Below the pieces are notes generated by a model. The model was not told where the DNA came from. It ran no database searches and saw nothing but the letters and a program-made list of their open reading frames with translations. 64,000 nt of DNA, taken from NCBI RefSeq assembly GCF_032854445.1, contig NC_088303.1, forward strand, positions 6,333,501-6,397,500. The letters run 5' to 3'. Position 1 is the stretch's first letter, and every line of letters begins with the position of its first letter. Source of the DNA: Liolophura sinensis (Eukaryota; Mollusca; Polyplacophora; Chitonida; Chitonidae). Both the position numbers and the translations under genes were made by a program. Positions 36,171 to 47,794 of the stretch are shown one piece after another.

Positions 36171-36329
36171 AAATATGGTGAAAACTGTCGTGCTGAATGA
36201 CCATTGGCGCCTTATCAGGCCTTTATATAGGCCTTCCAAGCGCGACAAAATGCGCCCCCTACAGACCACTCCATACATCAAGAGAACATAATGTGTCTCT
36301 AATTTATCTCTCCACCGAGAGAAATTACA
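36171..36329 (-). repeat. DIRS-like element, repeat A2
   Basis: Direct copy of A1; ends in ATTACA immediately before B1. Contains the short palindrome GGCCTTTATATAGGCC. Confidence 0.85.
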
Positions 36330-36409
36330 TTTGTCTAGCACTACTCCGTGACTACAAATCAGATACAACATAACTCAACGCTGGAGTACAGACACGACAG
36401 CCGCTCTGA
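36330..36409 (-). repeat. DIRS-like element, repeat B1
   Basis: Shares a perfect 41-bp core (36369-36409) with B2 (35822-35862) and weaker similarity back to TCTAGC at 36334. It abuts A2 directly. Confidence 0.85.
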
Positions 36410-37320
36410 TTCCAAAGAACGTGGCAAGCATTTATAAACCCATTGTCGCCTAAACGGACAGACGCTCTTTTCGTTTGTCTTGATGTACCCATCTTTTGCA
36501 GTCTCTGGCTTCCACCTGCCATGCCTTTTGAAAAGACTGTCTGGGATGCCGGTGGAGCCCGCTCCTGCTCTCAGGCTACGTAAGCCATACACCCCTATGT
36601 CAGGTACCGTCGGCCAGAAAGCTTCGACAAAGAGCTCGCACAGGCGCATGCATGATGATGCCTTGTTTTCAGCTCTGAGTCTGTACCCTTTTTCAAGTTT
36701 TAGTCATACTTCTAAATTCGACTTCACCGATATTCGTCCACTCCAAATACAGTTCAAGGTTTTTCAAAGAGCACATCGGTCCCAGCTATCAGTAGCCACG
36801 ATCCGTCTCTATACACGTCCGTCATGCTCTTCTCATGAGTCCTAGCAAATGCCAGATCACATCTCCTCAGCCTTAACAGCTCGCTAATCTTAAGAAACCG
36901 GCGAAAGCACGTACGATTCTTTAGCTGAAAGCATTTCCGCCGTCATACAACCTGATGAACATCGCCTTCAATATAGTCGAAAGGGTTATGTGTTCTTTCT
37001 TACATGCTACTCTCGGCAACTTTCTCTGACAGCATTCCAGTACGTCCTTAACCAGATTCAAATCCGTCCGAATGTTTATGATGGATTGCGTGGAACGCAG
37101 TCACCACATGGATTCTGGACGATTTTTTCTAGACCAGCGCCGCCAAATAAATCGCCTCGCTGGTAGAACATCTGTCACACCGTGCGCCGTCTCCCAAGTA
37201 CGTCATTTGCAGAACCCTAGATAGAAACCCTTGGTTTTGGACACCGCTCGAGCCTTTTCAACAGATCAAGCAGCAATGATGGACATCTTCTCATTTCTGA
37301 TCTCAACTCCTCCAACTCAT
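36400..37320 (-). pseudogene. Tyrosine recombinase of the DIRS-like element, broken
   Basis: The C-terminal part in one frame (36649-36359) reads LCELFVEAFWPTVPDIGVYG, LRSLRAGAGST and LFKRHGRWKPETAKDGYIK. This matches the H-x-R-AG and GRW...YxK region with the catalytic Arg and likely Tyr of DIRS recombinases; the usual HSLRAG reads RSLRAG, so the His is changed. Further upstream FAGFLR (complement of 36890-36906) is box I with the first catalytic Arg, followed by stops. The enzyme would insert the circular DNA copy. Several stops and frame breaks make it non-functional. Confidence 0.78.
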
Positions 37321-37599
37321 CACCGTCGCTCTGCAAAAGCATCTGTGTATGAAAACAATTAGCATGACCTCATTGCCACTTTACACATTATCTCGCTTTA
37401 TCAGCGTTCCGACGTAAGCTAACGCTACGCCCTTTAAGTGGTTGAGGCGCGGTATTTAAGCAACCTTCCGATTCTACAACTCATTGCTCCACAGAGATAC
37501 CTCTTCGTATCTATCAGCTTCTACAGCTTCTGAACTTATCAACACAACATTCCGGTGTTCTCAATGTCCTGTAATTCATAGCGTTCACGGTGGGCATCT

Positions 37600-38060
37600 C
37601 AGTATTCTCTCAGCTCTGCAGCTCCAGATATTTAAAGGCAGCATTTCCGACATTTTCCGAATACTACAGGGTCTGACGTTTGAACACATTTTCCAGTGTC
37701 CGGGTCCCGTGGCACCGGTTGCCCTAAATCACAATGACTGCAGCGTACGGCATTTAATCACATTCACCAGTATTCTCTCGGGATCTGTACCCAATCAGTA
37801 TTCTCTGGGGTTCTGCAGCCAAAGAAATTTATTCACATTTAACAGAATTCGCTCGGGCTCTGCAGTCAGTCAGTATTCTCTCGTGCTCTGCCGCCCATGA
37901 CTGTTACTCGCATTTACCAGTATTGTCTCGGGCTCTGCAACTCCAAAGCATTTAATCACTATCAGCATTCTCCCTGATCCTGCAGCCAGTAACATCTAAT
38001 CACATTTATCGGGTCATGCAGACAATTACATTTAATCACATTAACTGGACACCGCAACCA
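37600..38060 (+). repeat. Degenerate tandem repeat between RNase H and recombinase
   Basis: Units of roughly 50-65 bp built on CAGTATTCTCTCGGGCTCTG, CAGCCA and CATTTAATCACATTTA recur seven or more times with many changes. It replaces coding sequence expected between RNase H and the recombinase. Confidence 0.65.
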
Positions 38061-38455
38061 AGAACACTTTCTCACATTTATTTGTACTCTCTAGACTCTG
38101 GGCCCAATGAGAATCCCATTTATCAGTGTGCTCTACGTTCTACAGCTCAAACGCTCGATAGAATTCTGTACCTCGCCACAATTTAAGCATGGTATCACTG
38201 TATCCCCTCTCTATTTAAAGTCAACCCTCAGTGGTAGAATGTTGAAAGACGTCAACTCTGCCAAACATAGATTTTCCCACTGGCTTCATAATTTCCAGAC
38301 GACCTTGACAACCTGATATAACACGTAACCGCCGCCCTGAACCGTCCATCTTCTGGACAAATCACTGGCCAGTAAGTAACCTGAAGATTGCCACTCAGGC
38401 ATTAACAATGTCCCAAAAGCCTGACAATTTTCCATATGCTTTATGATGCGTGCGA

Positions 38456-39460
38456 TCAGACATATAGGAGACGAAACCACCCCCTCCTACCTCCCCAGTC
38501 CTCCGTAAATGCATCTATGCCACAAGTACTAGGGCTCCAAAGCTTAACATAGAACACCTGCAACTTTGCCTTGTGCTCAGATGCAAACCAATTCACTTCA
38601 TGCGGCCCCCATAGTCTATCGACCGCCCGAAAGGTCTCGAGGGACACCCCCCAGTCGTCGTTGTCTAGCAACTTTCTTATATAATCCGCATTCTCATTAA
38701 CCCCCTGGGAATCCACTCCAGTTCCAAAGTTGTATAACTCTCTATGCACCGGGTCTAAATGTCTAAAGCTATCCGCTGTAAACCACATTTCATACTCGAC
38801 CTCTCGACAATCCAGGTCACATTCTTGTCCGTGATTGTCACCTTCGTGACATACGGCTCCACGAACAAAGCCCGCATGTTTACTGCAAGTTCCCATTCCA
38901 AAACTCCATATTGGCCCTACCCTCTTCGGATATAAGTACTCTCCAACTAAGGTCCTCGGCAATGCCTATGCTTAACGATTTAATGATAATGTAGGTCGCG
39001 TTGCCAACCACTACAACCATGGAAATGATTTGCCCCACAACACTAGCCATTTGCTTGACATGGACTTTCCGGAACAAGTCGTCCTGGACCGCGACGGCTT
39101 GCATACTCGCAACTTCTCTATACGCGTGCGTACAAAACCCGATGTCTAATGAAATGACGTCATGTTTATTTTCTGACCTCCATTTCTTAATAAGTGGTCC
39201 AGTTAATTTAGTGAACAAAAAGGGTGCTGATGTCGGCCCAAATGGAAGTACCAAAAGGCAAAAATATACAGTCCCCATTCACCCATGAAAACTCCCAAAA
39301 GCCCATGGTGGTATTTGGAATGAATGTCAAATGTAAACACCCAATGGCCCTTTTGTACGTACGTCAAAGCTCTCCGTACGTGTTCGAATTTGACTGCTTC
39401 CACACGTGTTTATTCACACAGCGGAGATCTAAAATTAGCCGCCTATTTCCACAGCTTTAG
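38456..39460 (-). pseudogene. DIRS-type reverse transcriptase and RNase H, broken
   Basis: 39403-39203 reads VKFEHVRRALTYVQKGHWVF and FDIHSKYHH. 39278-38880 reads LPFGPTSAPFLFTKL, GPLIKKWRS and VISLDIGFC, where the polymerase box expected as V-Y-x-D-D-G has lost its second Asp. 38800-38456 reads FTADSFRHLD, NADYIRKLLDNDDW and LWGPHEVNWFASEHKAKLQV, the RNase H tail of DIRS elements ending in the D-x-F-A-S-x-x-N/K type motif. Frames shift between the pieces. The order RT, RNase H, recombinase is that of DIRS-like elements. Confidence 0.8.
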
Positions 39461-39723
39461 AAAGAAACCGACAGTGTATTGAGCACACTTGGCTTAGTCG
39501 GGCCCCGCCTTACCGCGCCTTTGCGTTCAAGATCATTTATGGCTTCAAGAACGAGCAGTTCATACTGTAACGCTGACCTGTTATTCTTATGGGACGTGGA
39601 TTGGAAAGGAATCTTATATCCATCTTGTATGGTGTCTATGACAAAATCACGCGGGCCAATCGCCTTAACAAACCCTGTGTTGCTTTTTAATCTCCCTTTT
39701 ACTAAAATATCAGCCTGGTCCTC

Positions 39724-40540
39724 TTAGTATTCAATGTAATTTTCGGTAAGATCTTTATCTGCTCTGCCACTTGCTCCACTGCCCAAAGTAGACTCCTGAG
39801 CACACAAACAAACATCAGAAAAGTCATGACAATACCCATCTGTCAAATCCACATCATAGCCTCTTTCTTTTCTTCCCGCGTGGTCTTCAGTTTGACTTTG
39901 TGCTTTCACCGACTCTGGCTGTGGGCTTGATGTAAGGGCGTCCTCTCCGAAAGTGCGTCAATTACCCGTATTCAAAGCTCCCAGTCTATCTTGAGGCCTC
40001 GGGCTTGGCAGAAAGGGCGTCGTGCTGCCACCCATAACCAGCCGATGATAGGGCCGGTATTGCCATTTGCTCCCTTCGTGATGTGCAGACATCTTTGGCT
40101 CTCGTGGCTTTCGCTTCTTCAAAGCCCGAGTTTTGGCTTGGCCGATCTTCTTCTCGTCACCTGAAACGCTGGCTGTCCGATTCGCATCGTTCTCCGCAAC
40201 TGTCTGCCAGGCCTCCTTCAGACGAATCCGCGAATTTGATCAGCTTGTTTCATACTGTCAGTCGCGCTCCCGAACAGAGTCTCCTGAGTCGAGCCATCTA
40301 CTATCCTGTGCCAAGGAAATGATTAGTTCATTACTGAATTGGAACTGGATTTTGCTGCCTTGTTTCTTCCTTTAGCCCATCTACCTCAGCCGAAAAGCCT
40401 GACACTAACTGTTAAATATCCTGCCTCAATTCATGCACCTTGTTGTCGACAATGGCTTTAAATTCAATCTTCTAGTTCTTGATCTGCTGAAGAGTCACAT
40501 TCAGTGCAGATTTTACATTGTCATAAGAACCAATCTCCAT
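39724..40540 (-). pseudogene. Gag-like ORF1 remnant of the DIRS-like element
   Basis: The minus strand carries pieces such as RALKKRKPREPK-like basic stretches near 40110, KWQYRPYHRLVMGG near 40040 and a polar Asp/Glu-rich start near 40500. The position before the RT and the basic, Arg-rich middle fit a DIRS ORF1, but no zinc knuckle is visible and the frame is interrupted several times. The function is inferred from position. Confidence 0.45.
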
Positions 40541-40578
40541 CACTGCCGAAATTAAGTGGCAAATAAATTGTAGGTCAT

Positions 40579-40726
40579 AATATGGTGAAAACTGTCGTGC
40601 CGAATGACCATTAGTGCTTTATCAGGCCTTTATAAAGGCTTTCAAGCGGACCAAAAGGCACCCCCTACGGACCACTCCGTACATCAAAAGAACTTAATTT
40701 CTGTCTAATTGGTCCCTCAACTTACA
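40579..40726 (-). repeat. DIRS-like element, repeat A1
   Basis: Same orientation and about 148 bp similar to A2 at 36171-36329. Shared words include ATATGGTGAAAACTGTCGTG, GAATGACCATT, TTATCAGGCCTTTATA and ACATCAA. It ends at TTACA next to repeat Z. Confidence 0.85.
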
Positions 40727-40862
40727 TTTTACCACAGTGGAACATATTAATAAATATGTAATTTGATTGAATATATATGAGGAAAAATATATATGTTTTT
40801 CTCGTCTCCATTGTCCATACATTGGGATGGCACCACTTAAGCTTTGCATGTACATTGTGCCT
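40727..40862 (+). repeat. Repeat Z, right half
   Basis: Continues repeat Z from TTTTACCAC and matches the right half of 33050-33300. Confidence 0.75.
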
Positions 40863-40869
40863 TGTAGCC

Positions 40870-43800
40870 TGTAATAAGCCTTAAACTGGTGGAGTGGTAC
40901 AAGGTGGAGTTCAACATGTTGTGACTGAAGGCAACACCAGTCATAATTGAAACTATCCTTAATAAATTAATTTCATTTCATCTCTTGTAGTATACTACAA
41001 GATCACCCCAGATCATCCGAGACATCGCGTTCTTGCCGTCGAAACTGAGGTCATGCTGTTTTTGGTGGCGATACTGGTAACGTGTTACTCACGCTTTGCA
41101 ACAGAACAATGGTTTTAGGTGGCAAAAATAGTGGTAACGTGTTACTCACGCTTTGCAAGAAAACAATGGCCAACTTGGATCGCTGATGTCATTGACAAGG
41201 TAAAACAGTTCTGTTTACATGAGATCCACGCGTTGCCACTGTCGGTCATATTCTCCGTCTACAATAGACGCTAGGTTCTGTACACGCTTAGATAAAGTCA
41301 AAAGTAGTGGATGAGGTGTTGTTTCTGCAACAAATGAAGTTCCTCAGTAAATTAGTACGGTGATACTTTTAGAATCTGGTAAGATTTCGTTGAAGAAAAC
41401 AAGAAAATAATCATTGTAGATGTTTTTGACTCTGTTTACACTGTGTGAGTTTCCAGGCAATGACGATAATACGTTGCTCATGAAATTATACATGGCACTA
41501 GTTCATTCGAGTATAGTTTTACATGGTCATAAAAGTAACTTAAAGGTCTGGTATAACTGCTTTGTACAGCGGCGACAAACGCGGACAAGGGGTGGGTTGT
41601 GGCGTTAGAGACAAACCGACGCCTTTCATTTCTGAAACATATCCGTGATTAACGATGCGGTTCAGTGATATATCTACCTCCATACCATTGCAGGTGCACC
41701 TTTGCTTTCCAGACGTAATACGATCACCGGAGAGAAGAAGACTTATGCCCGGTTGTCTAAAATAAACTGATATGTACAGAGAACCAGGTGTTTTCGGACC
41801 ATAAATCAGTATCAGTTGTTACACCAGAGAGAACATAAACCATCCCAACTTTTAATGAGCCAATTGATGGAGCATTCTGGAGAAAACCAACCCGTTGAAC
41901 AAACCAAATAGTTAATCAGCACACAGATTAACAATCGCTGTCCTATCCCGTTAAGGCTGATTTTCTTTTGTGCTCAGACATCTCGTTAAAATAATGAGAG
42001 AAGTTCAAATATTTGATGTCCAAACTTGGACCGAAAGATCGATCAACTGACCGATCGAATTTGTTTTTGACGAGAGCCATTATGTAACAGGATTTATTTC
42101 CTTAATGAATTGGTGTTAAACGCCATATTCCAGAATTTTAAACCGAATTTACTACGGAAGGAGTGTTTAAGTAATAACAAAACTTATATTTTTGTCCTTG
42201 GTGTGTAGTTCTTACGGAAGCACAGTCGCAATGTTATGTACATGTATGTCGATCAATACTGTTTAGTTACAACTTACATTCTATACTTAAACCTGGGGTC
42301 AGACTATACACGATTCTGTGTGCGATGGCTTTTCTATGGCTACCGTTTCGAAATGAAAACGTTTCAATTCCTATTGCCTTGTGCGAACACAAAGATCGCA
42401 TTGGCTTAAAAGTTGAGTATTTCTGGTATACACTGCCTACAAATAGAGGGAAAGCATCTTTCTATTGTCTCGTCGACAGGGATTTGCGTTATTCGAAACT
42501 CAAACAGCATTATATTGTTTTGTATGTGTGATTAGGTGTCTGTTTTCTTTAACGAAGATGTACACAAGTGTACATCAAGAATAGAAAAACTAATTTCACA
42601 ACTTTCCTTAACACATATTCATTTTCTTATTTTATTTATGCCGTTCTCAAGAATGTTGTGTTATGGATTGAAGAATCAGGGGAAACCAACGACATTCCCA
42701 CTTACGACCGGAGAGAAAGCCAGCATAAACTAAATTTGAACACGGAGATTCATTGTGCTGCACTAGCATGCTAACCATGTATTGTTCACAAGCACTGAGA
42801 GCGGAGCAATATACAAAATCCCCGCCCAAGAATGGGTTTGAAGCCCAAGTTCCTGCGTCCTACATGTAGCGATTAAACACGATCTACCATCTCTAATCAC
42901 TGGAGCAAGTCCCGCACTACGATTGACATTTATCTGAATGAACAAATGATAGTTACGCTGTGAAATGTTCGCGGCCCACCTAAAAGCTTCGTCTTCTTCG
43001 TGATCATCAAGATTAGCTATAGTATTCTGGTAATTTTAGTAATATAGTAATTTTGTGAGGCTTTGACATACGGCGCGATCAGTTTTGTTCGAGTCGTAGG
43101 GCAAATGACATCCCCTGTGCCGTCGCTGAAATGCCGGTTTAGAGTTTCCCCATTTCTTTTCAAAGTATACCCCTGTACGCAGACTTATACTATCTACCAT
43201 GTGTATAAACCCAAATCAGAAATAAGGCAACATAATTTACCTGTTACTTTTTTCCATCTGTGTTAGGTGTTTGTTTTGTTTCTGCGAGCGGTGTACTTCT
43301 AATAATCACACATGCGTCACAACCTGTGTTCACACATCGGTCATAATTTCTTGTCTATAGCAACAACGTGTGGGATAACCCAAGGGTCATGTTTGTATGG
43401 ATCTGAAAAAATGGGACAATGCCATCACTTAATGGTTAAACTGGGGGTTTTGTGTGAGGTTGCATTTCTGTTTTTGATGGCGCGGAAGCATTCGATCATT
43501 GGCCGTATGAAAATGGTGCAGTCTTGTACTTGACTACCTATTTATTGTGTTAAGCCAACACTTCATTCAGTGAGGAGACCTTCCTGCCAACACGGACCTT
43601 GGTATTCTGACTGTAGGTTTTGTACAAACATGTGCTGTATATGTTACATGTAGACTACATGTACACATGTAATAGTGACAACTGTGCACCAAAAGTTCGA
43701 TAACAACTGTCCATTTAAATAACACAGGAAGCGTTTACATTTGACATGCTTTTATTGTTCGGCTAAAGCGTGTCGCATTCCCTCCTTTCGATGTTTCATT

Positions 43801-44420
43801 TCTGTTGTCTTTTTTCTTCTGTCTCTCTCATTTCCGGCCAACACATTTGATGTCTGAAAAATAATGGAGTTTTACGTATTATCCCGACTTCCTATATAGA
43901 TTTACACTTCAGGAAGTAACAAACTGAGGAGCATGCTTGAGGAGGGACAAGGTGAAATAAATGATATTTGTAATTTATATCCTAAATGCCTGACAGCGCC
44001 TAACATATGGTTTACACATCGTCACCGGACATGAAACATTTTGTGTTATCGGATACATGTATTATAGCTACAAACTGGCTGGCACAGAAACTCTTGTGTT
44101 ACTATACAACTTAGCTTATGTGAGTTTGTGAGGTGATATGGAATCCAGCCAAGTCGATATTTTGTATCACAGCCATATATGGCGTAATTTTTCTCACCTC
44201 CAGTCGTGTTTTAAGGCGCACCATACTGAAGCGACACAGGGTGGTATACCCATGGAGAACGCGGCAATCGGCAGCGGCAATAAGAAAGGATTGAACAGAT
44301 GAAAAGTGCATCATGGGAAATATCAAACACGATTTTACACCAGCTCACTGGTTTCAAAGTGAGCCTGATTTTGTCACATGGACGAAATACTAACTGTAAT
44401 TATCGAGACATTGTCTTATA
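40870..44420. other. No gene seen; one 57-bp direct duplication
   Basis: 41062-41170 is a two-unit repeat (GGTAACGTGTTACTCACGCT at 41076 and 41133, period 57). Other open frames are short. 43640-43670 is rich in ACATGT palindromes. Confidence 0.5.
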
Positions 44421-44423
44421 TTA

Positions 44424-44790
44424 TTTTGGACGTATTTCACCTTTGTTTATCACGTGTACATGATCCCCACTCACGAGAATTCATCCATTTTGGACGTATT
44501 TCACCTTGTTTATCACGTGTACATGCTTCCCCACTCACGAGGATTCATCCATTTTGGGCGTATTTCACCTTGTTTATCACGTGTACATGATTCCCCACTC
44601 ACGAGAATTCATCCATTTTGGGCGTATTTCACCTTGTGTATCACGTGTACATGATTCCCCACTCACGAGAATTCATCCATTTTGGGCGTATTTTATCTAC
44701 CTTATGATTCTCCTCTCCCGAGAATCCAACGTCCATTTTGGACGTATTTCACCTTCCTTATCATGTCTACATTATTCTCCCTAGAATCCA
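44424..44790 (+). repeat. 64-bp minisatellite, about six units
   Basis: Unit starts at 44424, 44488, 44552, 44616 and 44680 are exactly 64 bp apart, followed by a shorter diverged unit at 44736. Each full unit holds TATCACGTGTACATGATTCC with a CACGTG palindrome. Because 64 is not a multiple of three, all three frames stay open for stretches, but nothing suggests a protein. Confidence 0.9.
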
Positions 44791-45043
44791 CCACTGCAAT
44801 AACTGCCCGTCACAAACGCTGAGCTTTTCCCTTTGTTTTTCATGCGTTACCTCGTGTGTTTAACAACCGTGGGCGTAGTGCGTGAAATGAGTCATGTTTA
44901 CATAATTACCATTCTTGGACTAATCATCGGACAACTGATCACAAACAAAGTCAGATGTCCATGGAAGCAAAACAGAAACCAGAATCCCAGCAGTCAAGAA
45001 AAGAATCGCCCATCGCCTTACACACCTGCCAAGCCTTCCCAAC

Positions 45044-45150
45044 TTATTTATTTGTTCATTTGATTGGGTTTTTTTCACGTCGTACTCAAAAACATTTCAC
45101 TTATACAGCGGTGACCAGCAGTATGGTGGGTGGAAAACTCACTTTGGAGT
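45044..45150 (-). mobile_element. SINE family B fragment
   Basis: TTATTTATTTGTTCATTTGA, CGTCGTACTCAAAAACATTT and CACTTATACAGCGGTGACCA match the complement of the family B 3' end. Confidence 0.65.
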
Positions 45151-45159
45151 TCTGGATTC

Positions 45160-45755
45160 GAGCCTGTGAGCGTAGTGGTGAAGGAAAGGGAGAATTTGTA
45201 TGCATGAATCCGTTTATAAAGACCTTATCTAATTCAACTGGTTTGAGTACATGTACCTACATATTTATACAGATGCCTCTAAATGTCCAGATAGCACTTG
45301 TTTTGGTGCATCATTCTGTGTCCCTGAGATGAAATGTAACGAATCGCTTATATATCTAATTTATATGTCTCTAGAAATTTGTCTCACAAACTATTACCCG
45401 TTTAATTGCACAAAATTGAATATAACTACACCCGTTACCTGGCTATTGATATTGCAAGCCAGGTCAGTCCCCAAGGAGTGTTAATGTTCTAGAACAACAA
45501 ATCAGTGAAGTTAAGCGCAGTCTCCTTGTCGCTTCTATTCACAACAGGTTATAGCACATGTAATCATAGATCTGATATCCAGCACTGAGAAGCCAGCGTG
45601 CAAGGATACTTGAGGAGGCGTGGATTAAAGAATATCTGGATATCAATACATGGAAATAAGGGAGAAGTATTTCTATGAAAACTTTAAAAGCCCAGGGCAG
45701 AGTTTCCAGTGTACCGGTAACTAAATGCCGGATTATTATGGGATCATGCCGTGTC
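45160..45755. other. No gene seen
   Basis: No supported frame or repeat. Confidence 0.5.
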
Positions 45756-45759
45756 TACT

Positions 45760-46350
45760 AATCCTTTGGTGTATTTTAGTTTTTACAGTGTTATTGCAAA
45801 TCGCACAGAGTACTATTCTGACAAAGCTGTATGTAGGTACGAAAAACAAAGTGCCTTCAGGCTTTAAAGAGTGCAGTTTTTCTATCTATTACATGTTGTT
45901 TACGACTTCTTGCACAACCCGTCGCTACAACAGATCGCCTTCAATATGCACTAATATCATTGAGTGTTGTTTTTTTTTTTTTTTAAATTTTAAGGAATTG
46001 TGTCATTACCATTACGGCCCCAACAACGTCAAGCACCTCTCACCGTGGAAACCTTTGTTGTTGGTCGTATATATCAGTGTTGGATGTCTGTGTAATAGAA
46101 ACTGTGTGGTGGGTGACTTTTTTGGCCCCTCAGTTTCCCCAATGACACTCTATTTGGAAATAATGAAACGCAGGTATTATCAACCAGGTAACATGTGTCA
46201 AGTATTTGTTGACAGGCTTAATAAAGGCGACAAAGAAACACAGGAACGCCAGGTTAATAACGAAAGTTTAAATTCTACCGTTTGAACTCGGGTCACCAGT
46301 CAACAAGACTGGAATTCGCTAAATGCATGTAGCTCTTTAGTTCCAGTTTA
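45760..46350 (+). repeat. Segment C, copy 1
   Basis: Matches 48640-49270 in order: CACAGAGTACTATTCT, CAAAGTGCC, CTTGCACAACCCGTCG, AACAGATCGCCTTCAATATG, GGTCACCA and GTAGCTCTTTAG. It contains a T run at 45969-45983. The open frame at 45725-46285 crosses it but is not conserved in copy 2, so I do not call it a gene. Confidence 0.65.
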
Positions 46351-46429
46351 CCTACCTATCCTGAAAGAAATGGTTGACAGTGCCTTTCACCATGAAGAAT
46401 AGAATCCTACATCCATTTTTCCGAAGGAA

Positions 46430-47275
46430 AATGTTGCCGAGGTTCCCGTGCTTGTATCAATGTTCGCGTGCTTGTATCAAGCCTATACCAGCCACAACAG
46501 CAGTGCGAGGACAAATATCTGTCACTTGATCGTAATTCAGCGGTTGGTATGGAAAAACCTGGTACATTTTGTCGCACAATTGGTGTCATACGACAGAAGT
46601 TGTACTCGCGTAGATCATCATTATAATGGTGCACAGCGCCGGTAACGGATCAGCATCACATTCATTTGTTGTAAATGTCATTCTGACGCCTGTATCAAAC
46701 TAATTCCAATAAACAATTACGAAAAAAAATAGTTATTCAGCTTTTACTATTCTTCATCGTCAAACTGATTTAAAGTCGTGAATGGTCTTAGAGCAAATTC
46801 TATAAAAGGTGGCTATAACTCCCGAAATATCTGCAGACCCGATGTGCGTGCTAAATCCATCCTCTTTAAGATAAAAACCAGTTTGCTATAAACTTCCAAG
46901 CACGCTCATCAGAAGCAAAGCCTTCAGTCACCGACTGAAGTCTAGCTGTCAAAGCACTGTCTCCGTTCCTCTCTCATCTCTCTCATCTTACCCAGAGGAT
47001 CAGGATTTACTAAGCCTGTTGTCCTTATCTCAGACGCTAGGCGGCAGTTCCCCGGGGAGGCCTCCGGTCCCCCGTTCCTGTCAGCTATAAGAATTTCTCT
47101 GTCTGACCTTGAAACTCCGACCAGTAAATTGCTTGTTCTGACCAGTCATTACATGTAATTTCCAATCACTGCGCACATTACTTCAGAAGCTTTCCAAGTC
47201 CTCGCGAGATCGTCACTGGAACGTTATTCCCTCGCTGAATCGCAATGCTGACTATGAACTCAATATTCACCGAAC
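46430..47275 (+). repeat. Segment A, copy 1
   Basis: Matches 54985-55745 in order: TTGTATCAAGCCTATA, GTGCGAGGACAAATA, GTGGCTATAACTCCC-like, CTGTCAAAGCACTGT, CTTACCCAGAG, CGCTAGG and ACTATGAACTCA. Confidence 0.7.
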
Positions 47276-47279
47276 CTAG

Positions 47280-47610
47280 CCAGCTGTGATCGGGTGTCAT
47301 TTACCAGCACCTACACAGGGGACTGTTGAAATGTCCAGCTTATGCAGAGGACATAACCATCAGGAGAATCACCTTATTATTCTTCGAATATGTAAACACA
47401 TGGGTGTACACGCAACGTTAGATATAATTGGTGGCGTTATATATGATTGCATGTACTGTTGGTGTTGTCAATTCCTTGCGTGTTTCCAGCATCATTGTAA
47501 CTGTTGACTACACCTCTTTGAATCCATCTTAATTTCGTACCTTGCATGTTTTCTTAGTACTCTGGTAGTTTGTGTTTTGAACCTTGTTTTGAGAATTGGC
47601 CTTGCGATTA
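47280..47610. other. No gene seen; dispersed repeat
   Basis: 47520-47612 matches part of the repeat at 25745-25905, including GAATTGGCCTTGCGATT. The remainder is unexplained. Confidence 0.45.
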
Positions 47611-47614
47611 TCGA

Positions 47615-47749
47615 CCTGGGCGAAGTTTCACGAAGCTCTCTAAACGTTATGAGCTCGCAGCTACTATGACGACGTAATGCCCACAGTACTGGTTGCCGTC
47701 GTAGTGAGGAAAGGTAACGTTAAAAGTGCTTCGTTAAACCGGTCCCTGG
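47615..47749. mobile_element. Short palindromic MITE, copy 1
   Basis: Ends CCTGGGCGAAGTTTCACGAAGC and its imperfect complement GCTTCGTTAAACCGGTCCCTGG form a terminal inverted repeat around a 90-bp centre with AACGTTA words. A second copy in opposite orientation is at 60323-60465. Confidence 0.7.
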
Positions 47750-47794
47750 ATCGCCCATTTTTATTGATGGTTCGTATCCAAATGTCCTTTGTGA

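Larger units (their letters stand above)
35783..40726 (-). mobile_element. DIRS-order tyrosine-recombinase retroelement with split direct repeats (PAT/Ngaro type)
   Basis: On the minus strand the layout is A1 (40579-40726), gag-like region, RT, RNase H, tyrosine recombinase, B1 (36330-36409), A2 (36171-36329, touching B1), a 308-bp spacer, and B2 (35783-35862). The A1-body-B1A2-B2 arrangement is the split-direct-repeat signature of PAT- and Ngaro-type DIRS elements, which circularise and integrate by a tyrosine recombinase. The borders are confirmed by the uninterrupted repeat Z at 33050-33300, which also shows that there is no target-site duplication, as expected. All coding parts are broken. 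Confidence 0.85.

Noticed and set aside
36480-36845. 121-codon plus-strand frame
   Set aside because: It is the complement of the tyrosine recombinase remnant.
44378-44784. Overlapping open frames with Cys/His-rich repeats
   Set aside because: They are three frames of the same 64-bp minisatellite.
45725-46285. 186-codon open frame with hydrophobic start in segment C
   Set aside because: The frame is not kept in the second copy of the segment (48640-49270) and includes a long T run.
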